64,000 nt of DNA from assembly GCA_016742215.1 (NCBI GenBank), contig JACVCC010000002.1, positions 1 through 64,000 of the forward strand, in the 5' to 3' direction. Shown here piece by piece: positions 44,293 through 56,593 of the stretch. The notes beneath the pieces are model-generated. The model did not search any database. It saw only the letters and a program-made list of their open reading frames with translations, and was not told the origin of the DNA. The stretch comes from Brevundimonas sp. GTDB lineage: Bacteria; Pseudomonadota; Alphaproteobacteria; Caulobacterales; Caulobacteraceae. The number at the start of each line of letters is the position of its first letter. Position 1 is the stretch's first letter. The translations under genes and the position numbers were made by a program.

Positions 44293-44307
44293 GCCCCCTT
44301 TCAAGTC

Positions 44308-46953
<2,646 letters not shown>

Positions 46954-47040
46954 GGTCGCGGACTTTGCGGGGAGCGGAGAGGAACGGGCGTCATATAGGT
47001 CTTTGAACCCGAAATCATCACCCGCCCGTGATCGATCAGA

Positions 47041-47511
47041 TCAGGCGGCGGCCGGAGCGCCCTGAATGCGCCGCGCGATCCAGGCCATCGGCAGGCCGAC
47101 CATCAGAATATGGACGATGAGCCCCTGTGCGATGTGCATCAGGTCGGGGATCGGAAGGGGGGAGGCCGACAGCGGCACGACGATCAGGTTCATTACGGCC
47201 CAGACCAGGACGCCCCAGGCGACGCCGGCGATCTCCCAGTTCCGGCGCATCCACGGCAGGCGGGACGCCAGCGCCATATAGATCGCCGCTACGACCAGCA
47301 TGATGGCGAAGTGGGCGGCCAGGCCGAGCAGGGCGGTTGTCCAGCCTCCGTTGTACGCGGCCCGGCCCATCCATCCGCCGGCGATGGACTGCAGGACGAT
47401 CACGGGGCCGTAGCGCAGGTTCAGCAGTATGGCCGCGAGGATGTCGAGCGCGCCGGCGGCGAGGCCGGCGATGAGCGTGGCGCGCGCGAAGGTGGATCGG
47501 ATGGTGTTCAT
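47041..47511 (-). CDS. Four-helix membrane protein of unknown function
   Basis: 156 residues from ATG 47511, which has GGAGGG upstream. Four hydrophobic helices are evident, with VLQSIAGGWMGRAAYNGG between the first and second and AVMNLIVVPLSASPLPIPD between the third and fourth. The pattern matches a widespread family of small bacterial inner membrane proteins without a known role. It is located between recA (upstream) and alaS (downstream), separated from recA by a terminator, so it needs its own promoter. Confidence 0.7.
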   Translation of the reverse strand: MNTIRSTFARATLIAGLAAGALDILAAILLNLRYGPVIVLQSIAGGWMGRAAYNGGWTTALLGLAAHFAIMLVVAAIYMALASRLPWMRRNWEIAGVAWGVLVWAVMNLIVVPLSASPLPIPDLMHIAQGLIVHILMVGLPMAWIARRIQGAPAAA

Positions 47512-47560
47512 GATGGGCCCTCCAGCCGGGACAGTTACGCGGCCGGGGAATGCCGACAAG

Positions 47561-47593
47561 AAAAAAGGCCGCCTGACACAAGGTCAGGCGGCC
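47561..47593 (-). terminator. Rho-independent terminator of recA
   Basis: GGCCGCCTGAC (47567-47577) pairs perfectly with GTCAGGCGGCC (47583-47593) around a 5-base loop. On the minus strand it is followed by TTTTTT. It lies about 110 bases after the recA stop. Confidence 0.9.
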
Positions 47594-47704
47594 GCTCCGT
47601 TCGGCCCGGCCCGGCGGGTCGGAATGGCGGGTGCAGGACCCGGCCGAAGGGAAGAGCTATTTTTCCGAGTGCACAAAAGTGCACCTTTCGGTGGTCGGCC
47701 GGCC

Positions 47705-48835
<1,131 letters not shown>

Positions 48836-48884
48836 GGACCCGCCCCGCGCTTCAGTGACGGGGATATGTGCATGGTTTGTTCCG

Positions 48885-48899
48885 GTTCACAAGATGTTC
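48885..48899. promoter_or_regulatory. LexA (SOS) box upstream of recA
   Basis: GTTCACAAGATGTTC fits the alphaproteobacterial LexA consensus GTTC-N7-GTTC exactly. On the minus strand it overlaps a TTGTGA -35-like element with ACATAT 17 bases further on, so LexA would block recA transcription. It is also 133 bases upstream of the divergent gene at 49032, which it could affect. Confidence 0.85.
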
Positions 48900-49031
48900 T
48901 CTTTTCGTCCATCGATGTTCTGTCGATGATGCGACAAAAAATGACGCATCGCGGCCCGGGTCAGGTTTCGTCACTGCCTTGGACAACCCATCCGCGAGAC
49001 GGTGTTCGCTGAAGCCTTGGGGAGCTGAAGC

Positions 49032-50018
49032 ATGACCATGACCCGTCGCGGCCTTGGACTGGGGGCGCTCGCCCTCGGCGCCGCATCCGCCGTTCCGTTC
49101 GCCGCCCGGGCGGAGACGTTCAACATCCGGATGGTGAACCAGAACCGCAGCGGGCTGCGTGGCGGGGCCTTCGCCATTCCGGCCTATCATGTGAACTTCG
49201 TCACCTCGCAGCAGGCGACCTCGGTGGCCAGCATCACGGCCCGCACGCGTCTGGCCCTGGTCATGGAAGGCCCGGATCAGGCCCTGATGCGTCGTCTGAC
49301 CAATGAGGCCCATGCCGATCTGCGCACGCAGATGGAGGCGGCGGGTCTGTCGCTGGTCTCGATCGCCGACACCCGCGCCATGGTGCAGGCCTCCGGGATG
49401 GAACTGCAGCCGGACAATGTCGAGATCGCCGGCATCGGGCCCAGCATCACGATCGGCTCCAGCCTGAAGCGGGGCTGGGCCTCGTTTGGCGCGGACGATG
49501 CACCCATGCTGACGGCCCTGAAAAACATGCGCGGCGGCAATCTGGCCCAGATCGGCGCCATCCATGCGCTCAGCCCCCTGAACCGCCAGCCGCAGCTGAC
49601 CGGCAATGTCGCCATCGCCCCGTCGCTGGTGCTGGACTTCGCGCGCATGGACGCGCGCCGTCCGGGCCTGTTCGGCAACACCGCCTCGGTCGACGGCAAT
49701 GTCGCCTTCGGCGTCCTGATGGACTCCCGCGTGGCGACCCAGAAGCCGGCAAACATGGGTGTGGGCACACCGGGCGGCTTCAATGTTCGCGAGAGCGTCT
49801 GGTCGCCGACCCCGTTCGCCACCGTGGTTCAGGGCGGCGCCGCTGTCCGCGCCGGACCCAGCTTCTCGGACCACATCGACGACAGCTACCGCGCCATCCA
49901 GCGCGCGCGCGGCGATGCGGTGATGATCGATGTGCCGGTGTGGGAGGGCCTCGTGCGCGACGCCTTCCGCAGCTACAACGCCGCCATCGTCCAGACGGTG
50001 CGCAGCGCCCAGGGCTGA
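49032..50018 (+). CDS. Exported protein of unknown function (328 aa)
   Basis: The N-terminus MTMTRRGLGLGALALG is a twin-arginine-like signal ending about residue 28 (AARAE). The mature part is rich in small and hydrophobic residues with repeated strand-like blocks (TSVASITARTRLALVMEG, PSLVLDFARMDARRPG, GNVAFGVLMDSRVAT). No catalytic motif is visible. The GGAG before ATG is good. It is divergent from recA and shares its upstream region; it ends 4 bases from the convergent M28 peptidase gene. I do not recognise a family. Confidence 0.7.
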   Translation: MTMTRRGLGLGALALGAASAVPFAARAETFNIRMVNQNRSGLRGGAFAIPAYHVNFVTSQQATSVASITARTRLALVMEGPDQALMRRLTNEAHADLRTQMEAAGLSLVSIADTRAMVQASGMELQPDNVEIAGIGPSITIGSSLKRGWASFGADDAPMLTALKNMRGGNLAQIGAIHALSPLNRQPQLTGNVAIAPSLVLDFARMDARRPGLFGNTASVDGNVAFGVLMDSRVATQKPANMGVGTPGGFNVRESVWSPTPFATVVQGGAAVRAGPSFSDHIDDSYRAIQRARGDAVMIDVPVWEGLVRDAFRSYNAAIVQTVRSAQG

Positions 50019-50022
50019 GGCG

Positions 50023-51915
50023 TCAGACGCCGGCGGAGGCTTCTACCGCCGTCGGCATAGGCTCTGCGACGCGGGCGTAGAACGACACGCCCGCACTCAA
50101 CGCCAGCACCGCCAGACCCACCATCAGCAAGGGGCGTTGCGCTGATGTCTCCGGGCTGAACGGGCGGACGAACATCAGGCCGACGAGCGCCAGCAGGACA
50201 AGCACGCCCGGCAGGTCCATGCCGATGCCGAGGAAGACGGGGTGGCCCAGACCGATCAGCCATCCGAGGCCGAGGACGGCCGCGACTGCGATCACGGCGA
50301 GGGCCGCCGGTCGGGTCAGGCCGGGATCGATGAAGGCGACGACGGCCGCGACCAGGGTCGCCAGCAGCGCCGGCCAGATGAACAGGAAGGCGGTCTCGGG
50401 TGCTGCGGCCTGTGCGCAGAAGCCGAGCACGAGGACCAGAGCGATGCCGCCGGTCCATCCGCCCCAGGTCGAGCGCGCCGACAGGCCGGGGAACCACGAC
50501 AGCCCGATGGACAGGGCGGCGGCGCCGAGCATCACCGGATTGAAGCCGCCCAGAATGGTCGAGACGACGGCGACCGCTGCGACCGCGGCCGCCGATACGC
50601 GGCGATCCTGTCGCGACCGCCCGCCCAGCAGGGCCAGCATCAAAGCGAGGATGGCCAGCACTGCGCCGGCCTCCAGCCACGGCAGGCGTCCGAGCAGGAC
50701 ATAGTAGGCGTCCGCGCTGTCAGCCCGCTCCGACATCGGCCCGCCCAGAAGGCGGACGAAGTGGGTCACCACCAGTCCTGACGACAGGAACCACAGACCA
50801 TCCACCACGCCACGGCCGGCGTCGGCGAAGGTCAGGCCAGCCCGGCTGCGTGCGCGCCAGGCGGCGACCGCAAGCAGGGCGACTGAGCAGAGAAGCAGCA
50901 GCCATCCCGTCGCCGGCGCATGGCCGACCACGAACCGACCGAAGACGTCCGCATAGACGACGTTGGTGGTCCGGGCCGGCAGGGCGTCGGCGCGCAGCAG
51001 GGCGTCGGCGGTCTCCAGCGCCTGGGCGCCGATGTGCTGCACACTGCCCTGATCCAGAGCGTCCGGCGTGGAAATCTCGGCGTGATACTGCTCGGGTCGG
51101 CCGATGAAGGCGAGGTTCACGCCCTGGACGCCACGGTCCTTGGGGATGGTGAAGTCGGTGCCGTTGGGCATCAGCTCATAGACGAACACCGCCAGCGAAT
51201 TGGAGGTGACGCCGCCCTCGGCGCGGACCGCCGAGCGTCCGAACAGTGCGATGGTCTCGGAGTTGCCGCGGCCGGTCTCGAACATCATGGCGCGCCCGCC
51301 ACCGCCGCGGGCCTCGAGGTTCACCACCGCGCCGATGCGGTCGCGCAGGGGGTGGCCGCCCCAGAAGACGCGGGCGCCGTCCAGGCCGATCTCCTCGGCG
51401 TCGGTCAGCAGGACGACCAGCGTCCGGTCGGCAGGACCTCGCGCCCGGATCGCGCGCACGGTCTCGAGGATTGCGGCTACGCCTGTCGTGTCGTCCGCGG
51501 CGCCGGCCGAGTCCGGCACGGTATCGTAGTGGGCCATCAGGGCGACGGCGGGCAGGGCCGGGTTCCGGCCGGGCAGGACGCCGATCAGATTGGTGGCGCT
51601 GTAGTTCGCCGCCGCCGGATCGCCGCCCTTCCGCTCCAGCGACCGGATCGCGCCGCGCGAAAGCGGACCGGTCTGGGTCGATGTCTGCAGACCCAGCGCC
51701 TGCATTCGCTGCAGCAGCAGGGCCTGAACCCGCACATGGTCAGCCGAGCCGACGGGGTGAGGGCGCTGCGCGATCTCGCGGATATCGACCATGGCGCGGG
51801 CGGCCGAGAAATCGGTCGCGTCGGCGCTTGCGGGAGAGGGGGGTGGAACCTGTAGCGTCAGGACCGCGATCAGCAGGGCGAGCGCCAGAGATCCGGTCAG
51901 CCAGACAAGCCGCAT
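50023..51915 (-). CDS. M28 family aminopeptidase with polytopic C-terminal domain
   Basis: 630 residues. An N-terminal membrane signal (residues 8-23) is followed by the M28 domain: LMAHYDTVPDSAGAADDTTGVA holds the first zinc ligands (H, D), DAEEIGLDGARVF the catalytic acid and ligand, and NLEARGGGGRA the next. After about residue 335 the chain becomes about eight hydrophobic helices. This layout is like eukaryotic Fxna/ERMP1 and vacuolar membrane peptidases. The peptidase domain should face the periplasm. Substrate unknown. Confidence 0.8.
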   Translation of the reverse strand: MRLVWLTGSLALALLIAVLTLQVPPPSPASADATDFSAARAMVDIREIAQRPHPVGSADHVRVQALLLQRMQALGLQTSTQTGPLSRGAIRSLERKGGDPAAANYSATNLIGVLPGRNPALPAVALMAHYDTVPDSAGAADDTTGVAAILETVRAIRARGPADRTLVVLLTDAEEIGLDGARVFWGGHPLRDRIGAVVNLEARGGGGRAMMFETGRGNSETIALFGRSAVRAEGGVTSNSLAVFVYELMPNGTDFTIPKDRGVQGVNLAFIGRPEQYHAEISTPDALDQGSVQHIGAQALETADALLRADALPARTTNVVYADVFGRFVVGHAPATGWLLLLCSVALLAVAAWRARSRAGLTFADAGRGVVDGLWFLSSGLVVTHFVRLLGGPMSERADSADAYYVLLGRLPWLEAGAVLAILALMLALLGGRSRQDRRVSAAAVAAVAVVSTILGGFNPVMLGAAALSIGLSWFPGLSARSTWGGWTGGIALVLVLGFCAQAAAPETAFLFIWPALLATLVAAVVAFIDPGLTRPAALAVIAVAAVLGLGWLIGLGHPVFLGIGMDLPGVLVLLALVGLMFVRPFSPETSAQRPLLMVGLAVLALSAGVSFYARVAEPMPTAVEASAGV

Positions 51916-51980
51916 GGTGCACCCTTCCCCAAGTGTCCGGCAGGGACGCTAGGCCATTTCCAGGGACGCGCGAAGAGGGA

Positions 51981-52796
51981 TCAGGCGGCCCGACGCAGCG
52001 CCGTAGGGGATTTCACGAACAGGCCCTTGCGGCCGGAGACCGCGCGGAAGGCCACGCTGTCGCCCTCGATCCGCTCATCGGCGCCGAGGAACAGGACGCC
52101 GTCGTCGACCAGTCGCCGTTCAAGGTTGTCCAGGGCCTGGGCCCGGGGCTGCGCGTCCATGTCGTTGAGGACGTTGCGGCAGAAGATGACGTCGAAGCGG
52201 ATGTCGTCCGTCGGCGGGTCCAGCAGGTTGGTGCGGGCGAAATGGACGGCGGAGCGCAGCTCCGGCCTGGCGATCCAGGCGTCGTCAGTCTGCTCGAACC
52301 AGCGCAGCATGGTTTCAGCCTTCAGCCCGCGCTGGATCTCGAAGCCGGTATAGGCGCCGGTGCGGGCCTTCTCCAGCACGCGCTGGGACAGGTCGGAGGC
52401 GACGATCTCGACGCGGGCCCCGGCGTCCAGGGCCGCCATGGCGATCGAGAAAGGTTCCTGACCGGTCGAACAGCCCGCGGACCAGATGCGGACAGGCTGA
52501 TCACCACGGGCCCGGATCAGGGCCGGCAGCAGCTCCATGCCCAGGGTGTCGAAGGTCGGCCGGTCCCGTCGGAACCAGGTCTCGGTGTTGAGCAAGGCCT
52601 CGATCACGCTCCAGCCCAGGGTCGCGACCGGTTTGGACCACAGCGCCGTCAGCATGGCCCCGACACTGTCGAACCCCTCACGCCGGGCCACGGGGCCGAG
52701 GCGGTGTTCAGCCAGCTTCATCCGGTCGCGCGTCAGCCGGAACCCCGCACGCGAGGCCAGCAGAGACTGCAGGCGATCGAAGTCTTCCGGCGTCAT
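51981..52796 (-). CDS. cheR: CheR-type protein-glutamate methyltransferase
   Basis: 271 residues. The N-terminal all-alpha domain is followed by the SAM-binding domain: EALLNTETWFRRDRPTF, IWSAGCSTGQEPFSIAM (motif I) and DVIFCRNVLNDMD. It methylates receptor glutamates in chemotaxis, though no chemotaxis operon is here. In Caulobacter a CheR-like gene lies next to a lone response regulator and chpT, the same order seen in this window. It starts 5 bases after the stop of that response regulator. Confidence 0.88.
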   Translation of the reverse strand: MTPEDFDRLQSLLASRAGFRLTRDRMKLAEHRLGPVARREGFDSVGAMLTALWSKPVATLGWSVIEALLNTETWFRRDRPTFDTLGMELLPALIRARGDQPVRIWSAGCSTGQEPFSIAMAALDAGARVEIVASDLSQRVLEKARTGAYTGFEIQRGLKAETMLRWFEQTDDAWIARPELRSAVHFARTNLLDPPTDDIRFDVIFCRNVLNDMDAQPRAQALDNLERRLVDDGVLFLGADERIEGDSVAFRAVSGRKGLFVKSPTALRRAA

Positions 52797-52801
52797 GAGG
52801 G

Positions 52802-53188
52802 TCAGACGGCCCCCACTTCAGCGAATTTGGAGGTCAGGATCTCGCCGTCGAACGGCTTCATCACATAGTCGTCTGCGCCGGCCGACAGCGCCTCGGCGAT
52901 GCGCTCGGCGCGCGTCTCGATGGTGCAGAACAGGACCTTGGGCCCGGACCCGCCCGGCAGGGTGCGAAGGCGGCGCAGGAAAGTCATGCCGTCCATGACG
53001 GGCATCGACCAGTCCAGCAGAATGACCTCGGGCATGACGCCGGCGCAGAAGGCCAGGGCCTCGGCGCCGTCAGCGGCCTCGTCGACCTCGAAGCCGAGCG
53101 ATTCGACGATGCGCCGCGCGACCTTCCGGATGATCCGGCTGTCGTCGACAATCAGGCAGGTTCTGGGGGTCAAAGGCTGGTCCCGCAA
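52802..53188 (-). CDS. Single-domain response regulator (CheY-like)
   Basis: 128 residues, a lone receiver. The acidic pocket is CLIVDDSR, the phospho-acceptor is D59 in ILLDWSMPVMDG, and the switch and lysine are in FCTIETRAE and DYVMKPF. No output domain is present, so it acts by protein contact or as a phosphate sink. Its position between cheR and chpT suggests it could receive phosphate from the CckA-ChpT relay, which is inference. Confidence 0.88.
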   Translation of the reverse strand: MRDQPLTPRTCLIVDDSRIIRKVARRIVESLGFEVDEAADGAEALAFCAGVMPEVILLDWSMPVMDGMTFLRRLRTLPGGSGPKVLFCTIETRAERIAEALSAGADDYVMKPFDGEILTSKFAEVGAV

Positions 53189-53277
53189 TACGAAAGACCA
53201 CGATTCCGCCCCGTGATCCCTGTCCCTGATATTCGCCCCGACCCGGTTAACGAGTCCTTGGGAAACCGCCTTAAACC

Positions 53278-53934
53278 TCAGTTAGGCATCCGGGCCGACA
53301 GGGTCACGCGGCCTTCCTCGGCGGTGGTCACAAGCTCGCCGCCCGCGTCGTGGGCGGTCAGCCAGAGCCAGTAGGGCTGAATCCACTGACCCGGCAGACC
53401 TTCGGACAGGGGCTGGCCGGCCAGGCCGGCGATCGCCTCGCCCTTGAGCCGTGCGCGATTGCCCTCGGCCCGGCCTTCCAGCGTCAGTGTGTCGCTGGCC
53501 TCATGAACGACGATGGTCGCGGTTCCGCCCGACGGCAGGGCGGCGACGGTCAGATAGGCGAGGTTCACCAGCGCGCGCGCCTGTGGTTTGGAGAAGCTGC
53601 GCTCGCCGACCTGCCAGTCCAGCGTCGCGCGCCCCCCCTCGGTCAGGCCCGAGACCAGCTCGCCCAGCTCCGCCGCCGAGAATCGCTCGGACGAGGTGGC
53701 TGCGCCGAAGGCCACGCGGGCGAAATTGACCAGGGCGACCATCTTCTTCGCGCTCTGTTCGATGAGGCCCATGGCGTCGTCGCGCATGTCCTGCGCCGAC
53801 GGGTCCTTGAGCAGGTCCAGCCCCGAGCTGATCGCGCCCGCCGGGCTGATGAAGTCATGGCACAGCTTGCCCGCCACCAGGGTGGCGAGGGCCTGTCCGT
53901 CAGGCAGGGCGGAGGTCGGCGCGGCGTCGGTCAT
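53278..53934 (-). CDS. chpT: Histidine phosphotransferase ChpT
   Basis: 218 residues. The phospho-histidine is H26 in AGKLCHDFISPAGAISSGLD, followed by LLKDPSAQDMRDDAMGLI, both nearly the same as Caulobacter ChpT. The C-terminal half resembles a degenerate ATPase domain without ATP-binding motifs, as in that protein. ChpT passes phosphate from CckA to CtrA and CpdR. It lies about 18 kb from cckA, upstream of the response regulator with a 90-base gap. Confidence 0.93.
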   Translation of the reverse strand: MTDAAPTSALPDGQALATLVAGKLCHDFISPAGAISSGLDLLKDPSAQDMRDDAMGLIEQSAKKMVALVNFARVAFGAATSSERFSAAELGELVSGLTEGGRATLDWQVGERSFSKPQARALVNLAYLTVAALPSGGTATIVVHEASDTLTLEGRAEGNRARLKGEAIAGLAGQPLSEGLPGQWIQPYWLWLTAHDAGGELVTTAEEGRVTLSARMPN

Positions 53935-54023
53935 GGCACTCGGGAACAGCGAAGGGCGATTGGCCGAACGCTGCCCTGATTTGCCGTTTCTTCAAACCGC
54001 CCGGATGCTCTATCGGGAGCGGA

Positions 54024-54809
54024 ATGACCGACCGCCTGACCACCGACCTCGCCTCCGGAGCCCTTGCCGAGGCGCTCGCCGACATCGCCGAGGACGCGGC
54101 GCGCGTGATCCTGCCCTACTGGCGCTCGGGCGTGGTGGCCGAGGCCAAGGCGGACGACAGCCCGGTCACCCAGGCCGACCGCGAGGCGGAGGCCCTGATC
54201 CTGCAACGACTGGCCGAGCTGTATCCGGACGTCCAGGCCGTCGCCGAGGAGCAGGTCGCCGCGGGCGAGGCGCCGAAGTCGCTGGGCGATCGGTACTGGC
54301 TGATCGATCCGCTGGACGGCACGCGCGGCTTCGTCGAGGGCCGGGAGAGCTACACGGTCAACATCGCCCTGATCGACGGTGACGTGCCGGTGGCCGGCGT
54401 GGTGACGGCCCCGGCGACGCAACTGACCTGGCGTAGCGGGCCGACGGCGGGCGGCGCCTTCAGGCGCCGCTTCGGCGAGGCGTGGCAGACGATCCAGGTG
54501 CGCGAGCGCCCGGCCTCGCCGATCGCCCTGTTGAGCCACAGCATGTCAGACGAGGAGGCTGCGCGCCTGGCGACCCGCTACGGCTGTGGGGAATGGCAGG
54601 GCACGGATTCGTCGCTGAAATTCTGCCTGATCGCCGAGGGGCGGTTCGACGCCTATCCGCGCACGGGGCCGACGTCGGAGTGGGATACGGCCGCGGGCCA
54701 GGCCGTACTGGAAGCGGCCGGCGGTCGGGTTATGGGCGAGGACGGCCAGCGCCTGCGCTACGGCAAACCCGCCTATCTGAACGGCCCGTTCGTGGCGATG
54801 GGCGGCTAG
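54024..54809 (+). CDS. cysQ: 3'(2'),5'-bisphosphate nucleotidase (inositol monophosphatase family)
   Basis: 261 residues. The metal-binding motifs of the family are present: DDSPVTQADREAE, YWLIDPLDGTRGFVEG and SEWDTAAGQAVLEAAGG. CysQ removes the 3'-phosphate from PAP(S), a by-product of sulfate assimilation; related phosphatases use inositol phosphates. GGGAGCGG precedes the ATG. Its stop shares CTAG with the convergent gene at 54806. Confidence 0.86.
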   Translation: MTDRLTTDLASGALAEALADIAEDAARVILPYWRSGVVAEAKADDSPVTQADREAEALILQRLAELYPDVQAVAEEQVAAGEAPKSLGDRYWLIDPLDGTRGFVEGRESYTVNIALIDGDVPVAGVVTAPATQLTWRSGPTAGGAFRRRFGEAWQTIQVRERPASPIALLSHSMSDEEAARLATRYGCGEWQGTDSSLKFCLIAEGRFDAYPRTGPTSEWDTAAGQAVLEAAGGRVMGEDGQRLRYGKPAYLNGPFVAMGG

Positions 54810-56047
54810 ACCGCCGCCAGCGTCGGCAGCATCCGCTCGGCGCGCCGGGCCAGCGACGGTACGCCCATCTCGCGCGCGGTCTCCATCGCCTCGCACAGGA
54901 TCATGCCGACGGACCGTGGCGCGGCGCCGGTCAGGCGCGCGCGGGCGCAGGCCACCTGCGCCATGCCGATCTGGTCCGCCGCCCAGGCCAGGGGCTGGAC
55001 CTTCAGGCGGTTCTCGAGGCGCTGAAGGATGTGGGCTTCCAGTCCGGCCATGGCCTGCACGTCGCCCATGGTCTCGGCCAGAGCCGCCTCGGCGGTCATC
55101 CGGCGTTCGCGCACCAGCGCGCCCAGCACCAGTCCCGGCTCTGCGGACAGGCCCTCGGCCTCAGCCAGCGTCAGCAGCGGCGTGTCCTGATCGGGGCGGG
55201 CCAGCTGGACGGCGACCCAGTCCAGCGGGCTGTGGTCCGGCGTGAACTGGTCGGCCGCCGCCTCGAACAACTCCCGGCCCTGGGCCAGGGCGGCGTCGTC
55301 GTCCGCAAGGGCGGCGAGCGCGGCCATGCCGGCGCCGGCAAGGGTAAGGGCCCGGGCGCGGGTCAGCGGGCGATAGTCGGGCGAGGCGCTTTCGACCAGG
55401 GCGCGCAGGTCGCGGCCGGCCTGATCCAGAAGGCGGGCGTCGCGGCGGCTGACGCCCGCCTCGAGCGCCAGACCGGCGCGATCAAGCCGAAGTTCGTCCA
55501 CCAGCACCGGCGGCAGGCTGCGCGCCTCATGCAGGGCCGCGTCGAGCAGCGCGGAGGCGTCGAGCAGGGCGGATGCCTCGCCAGACAGGGTGGCGCGACG
55601 CGCCATCAGCCGGGCATGGACGGCGGAGGCCACCGCCCGGGTCGGCGCACGTTCGGCAGGCAGGCCGAGCAGGTCGGTCAGCGCGACCTCGAGCCCCTGC
55701 GGCCCGCCGAAGAGGTCGAAGCGCAGAAGGTGGATGGCGCAGGATTCCACCGTGACGGCGGCGGTCTGGTCCTGGGTCGCGGTATGGCGCGCGGCATCCG
55801 AGGCGCAGGCGACGGCGTGGTCCAGGCTTTCCAGCGACCCCGTGCGGCGGGCGTGCTCCCGCCACAGGGCGGAGGCGCGCAGCCAGGCGTCGAACGGGCG
55901 GGCGCAGGAGACACGGCCGGCGTCGGTGCTTTCGCGACGCGCTTCGCTGGCCACGAGATTGGCGCCGATCAGCTCCAGCCAGCCGAGATCCTCGCTCTCG
56001 CGCGCCTTGTCGAACAGCTTTCTCAGGTCGCGGCCGAACTCGAACAT
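54806..56047 (-). CDS. Alanine-rich helical protein of unknown function (413 aa)
   Basis: The ATG at 56047 has GGAGAAG upstream, and the open frame further upstream has no similarity. The protein is almost wholly helical with repeated 30-45 residue segments (ESLDHAVACASDAARHT, ALLDASALLDAALHEARSL, EADQFTPDHSPLDWVAVQLA-like parts), resembling TPR-like solenoids. There is no signal peptide, so it is cytoplasmic. A perfect hairpin CGTCCCG-AAG-CGGGACG lies just upstream of the ribosome binding site. It is convergent with cysQ. Function unknown. Confidence 0.65.
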   Translation of the reverse strand: MFEFGRDLRKLFDKARESEDLGWLELIGANLVASEARRESTDAGRVSCARPFDAWLRASALWREHARRTGSLESLDHAVACASDAARHTATQDQTAAVTVESCAIHLLRFDLFGGPQGLEVALTDLLGLPAERAPTRAVASAVHARLMARRATLSGEASALLDASALLDAALHEARSLPPVLVDELRLDRAGLALEAGVSRRDARLLDQAGRDLRALVESASPDYRPLTRARALTLAGAGMAALAALADDDAALAQGRELFEAAADQFTPDHSPLDWVAVQLARPDQDTPLLTLAEAEGLSAEPGLVLGALVRERRMTAEAALAETMGDVQAMAGLEAHILQRLENRLKVQPLAWAADQIGMAQVACARARLTGAAPRSVGMILCEAMETAREMGVPSLARRAERMLPTLAAV

Positions 56048-56156
56048 GCACGCTTCTCCAACGTCCCGCTTCGGGACGGACGACGGGTCACCGGATCGCT
56101 TCCAAGCAAACGCAGCGCCGCGCCGGTGGTTCGATCCGGCCGTGGTCGGAGAAATA

Positions 56157-56501
56157 TCAGCCCAGGCGGGGCGTGCGGGCGCGACAGGCCTGCAGGGCGG
56201 CACGAGCTTCGGCATCGTCCGCGGTGAGCTCGCGGACGGCGCGGATACGGGCGCGCGTCTGGTCGGCCTCGGCGACGGCCGGCGATCGACCGGCGGTCTG
56301 CGCGGCCTGGATGGCGGTCAGGGACCAGTAGAGGGTGGCGTCGTAGACCGAGCGGCCCTCGGGGCTTTCGCCGCCTTCAAGCTCGGACGCCGCCGAGGTC
56401 AGGCCCGCGCAACGGACGATATCGTCATAGGCGAGCGCCCGGACCGGCACAGCCTGCGCGCCGTTGAGGATCAGCAAGGCCAGAGCGGCCGTCGCGAACA
56501 T
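56157..56501 (-). CDS. Small exported protein of unknown function (114 aa)
   Basis: ATG 56501 has GGAGG upstream. A signal peptide MFATAALALLILNGAQA is followed by a helical region with two cysteines (IVRCAGLTSAAS and LQACRAR), which could form a disulfide. It lies 92 bases after the DUF1570 gene and may be in the same transcript. No family recognised. Confidence 0.6.
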   Translation of the reverse strand: MFATAALALLILNGAQAVPVRALAYDDIVRCAGLTSAASELEGGESPEGRSVYDATLYWSLTAIQAAQTAGRSPAVAEADQTRARIRAVRELTADDAEARAALQACRARTPRLG

Positions 56502-56593
56502 TGGAACCTCCGCGGCACGCCCCCGCGCCGTTTCGTCGAGTCGCAGAGAACCACGCGGACGTGACAGAAGGAAGGCCCTGTCGCGCCGGTCGC

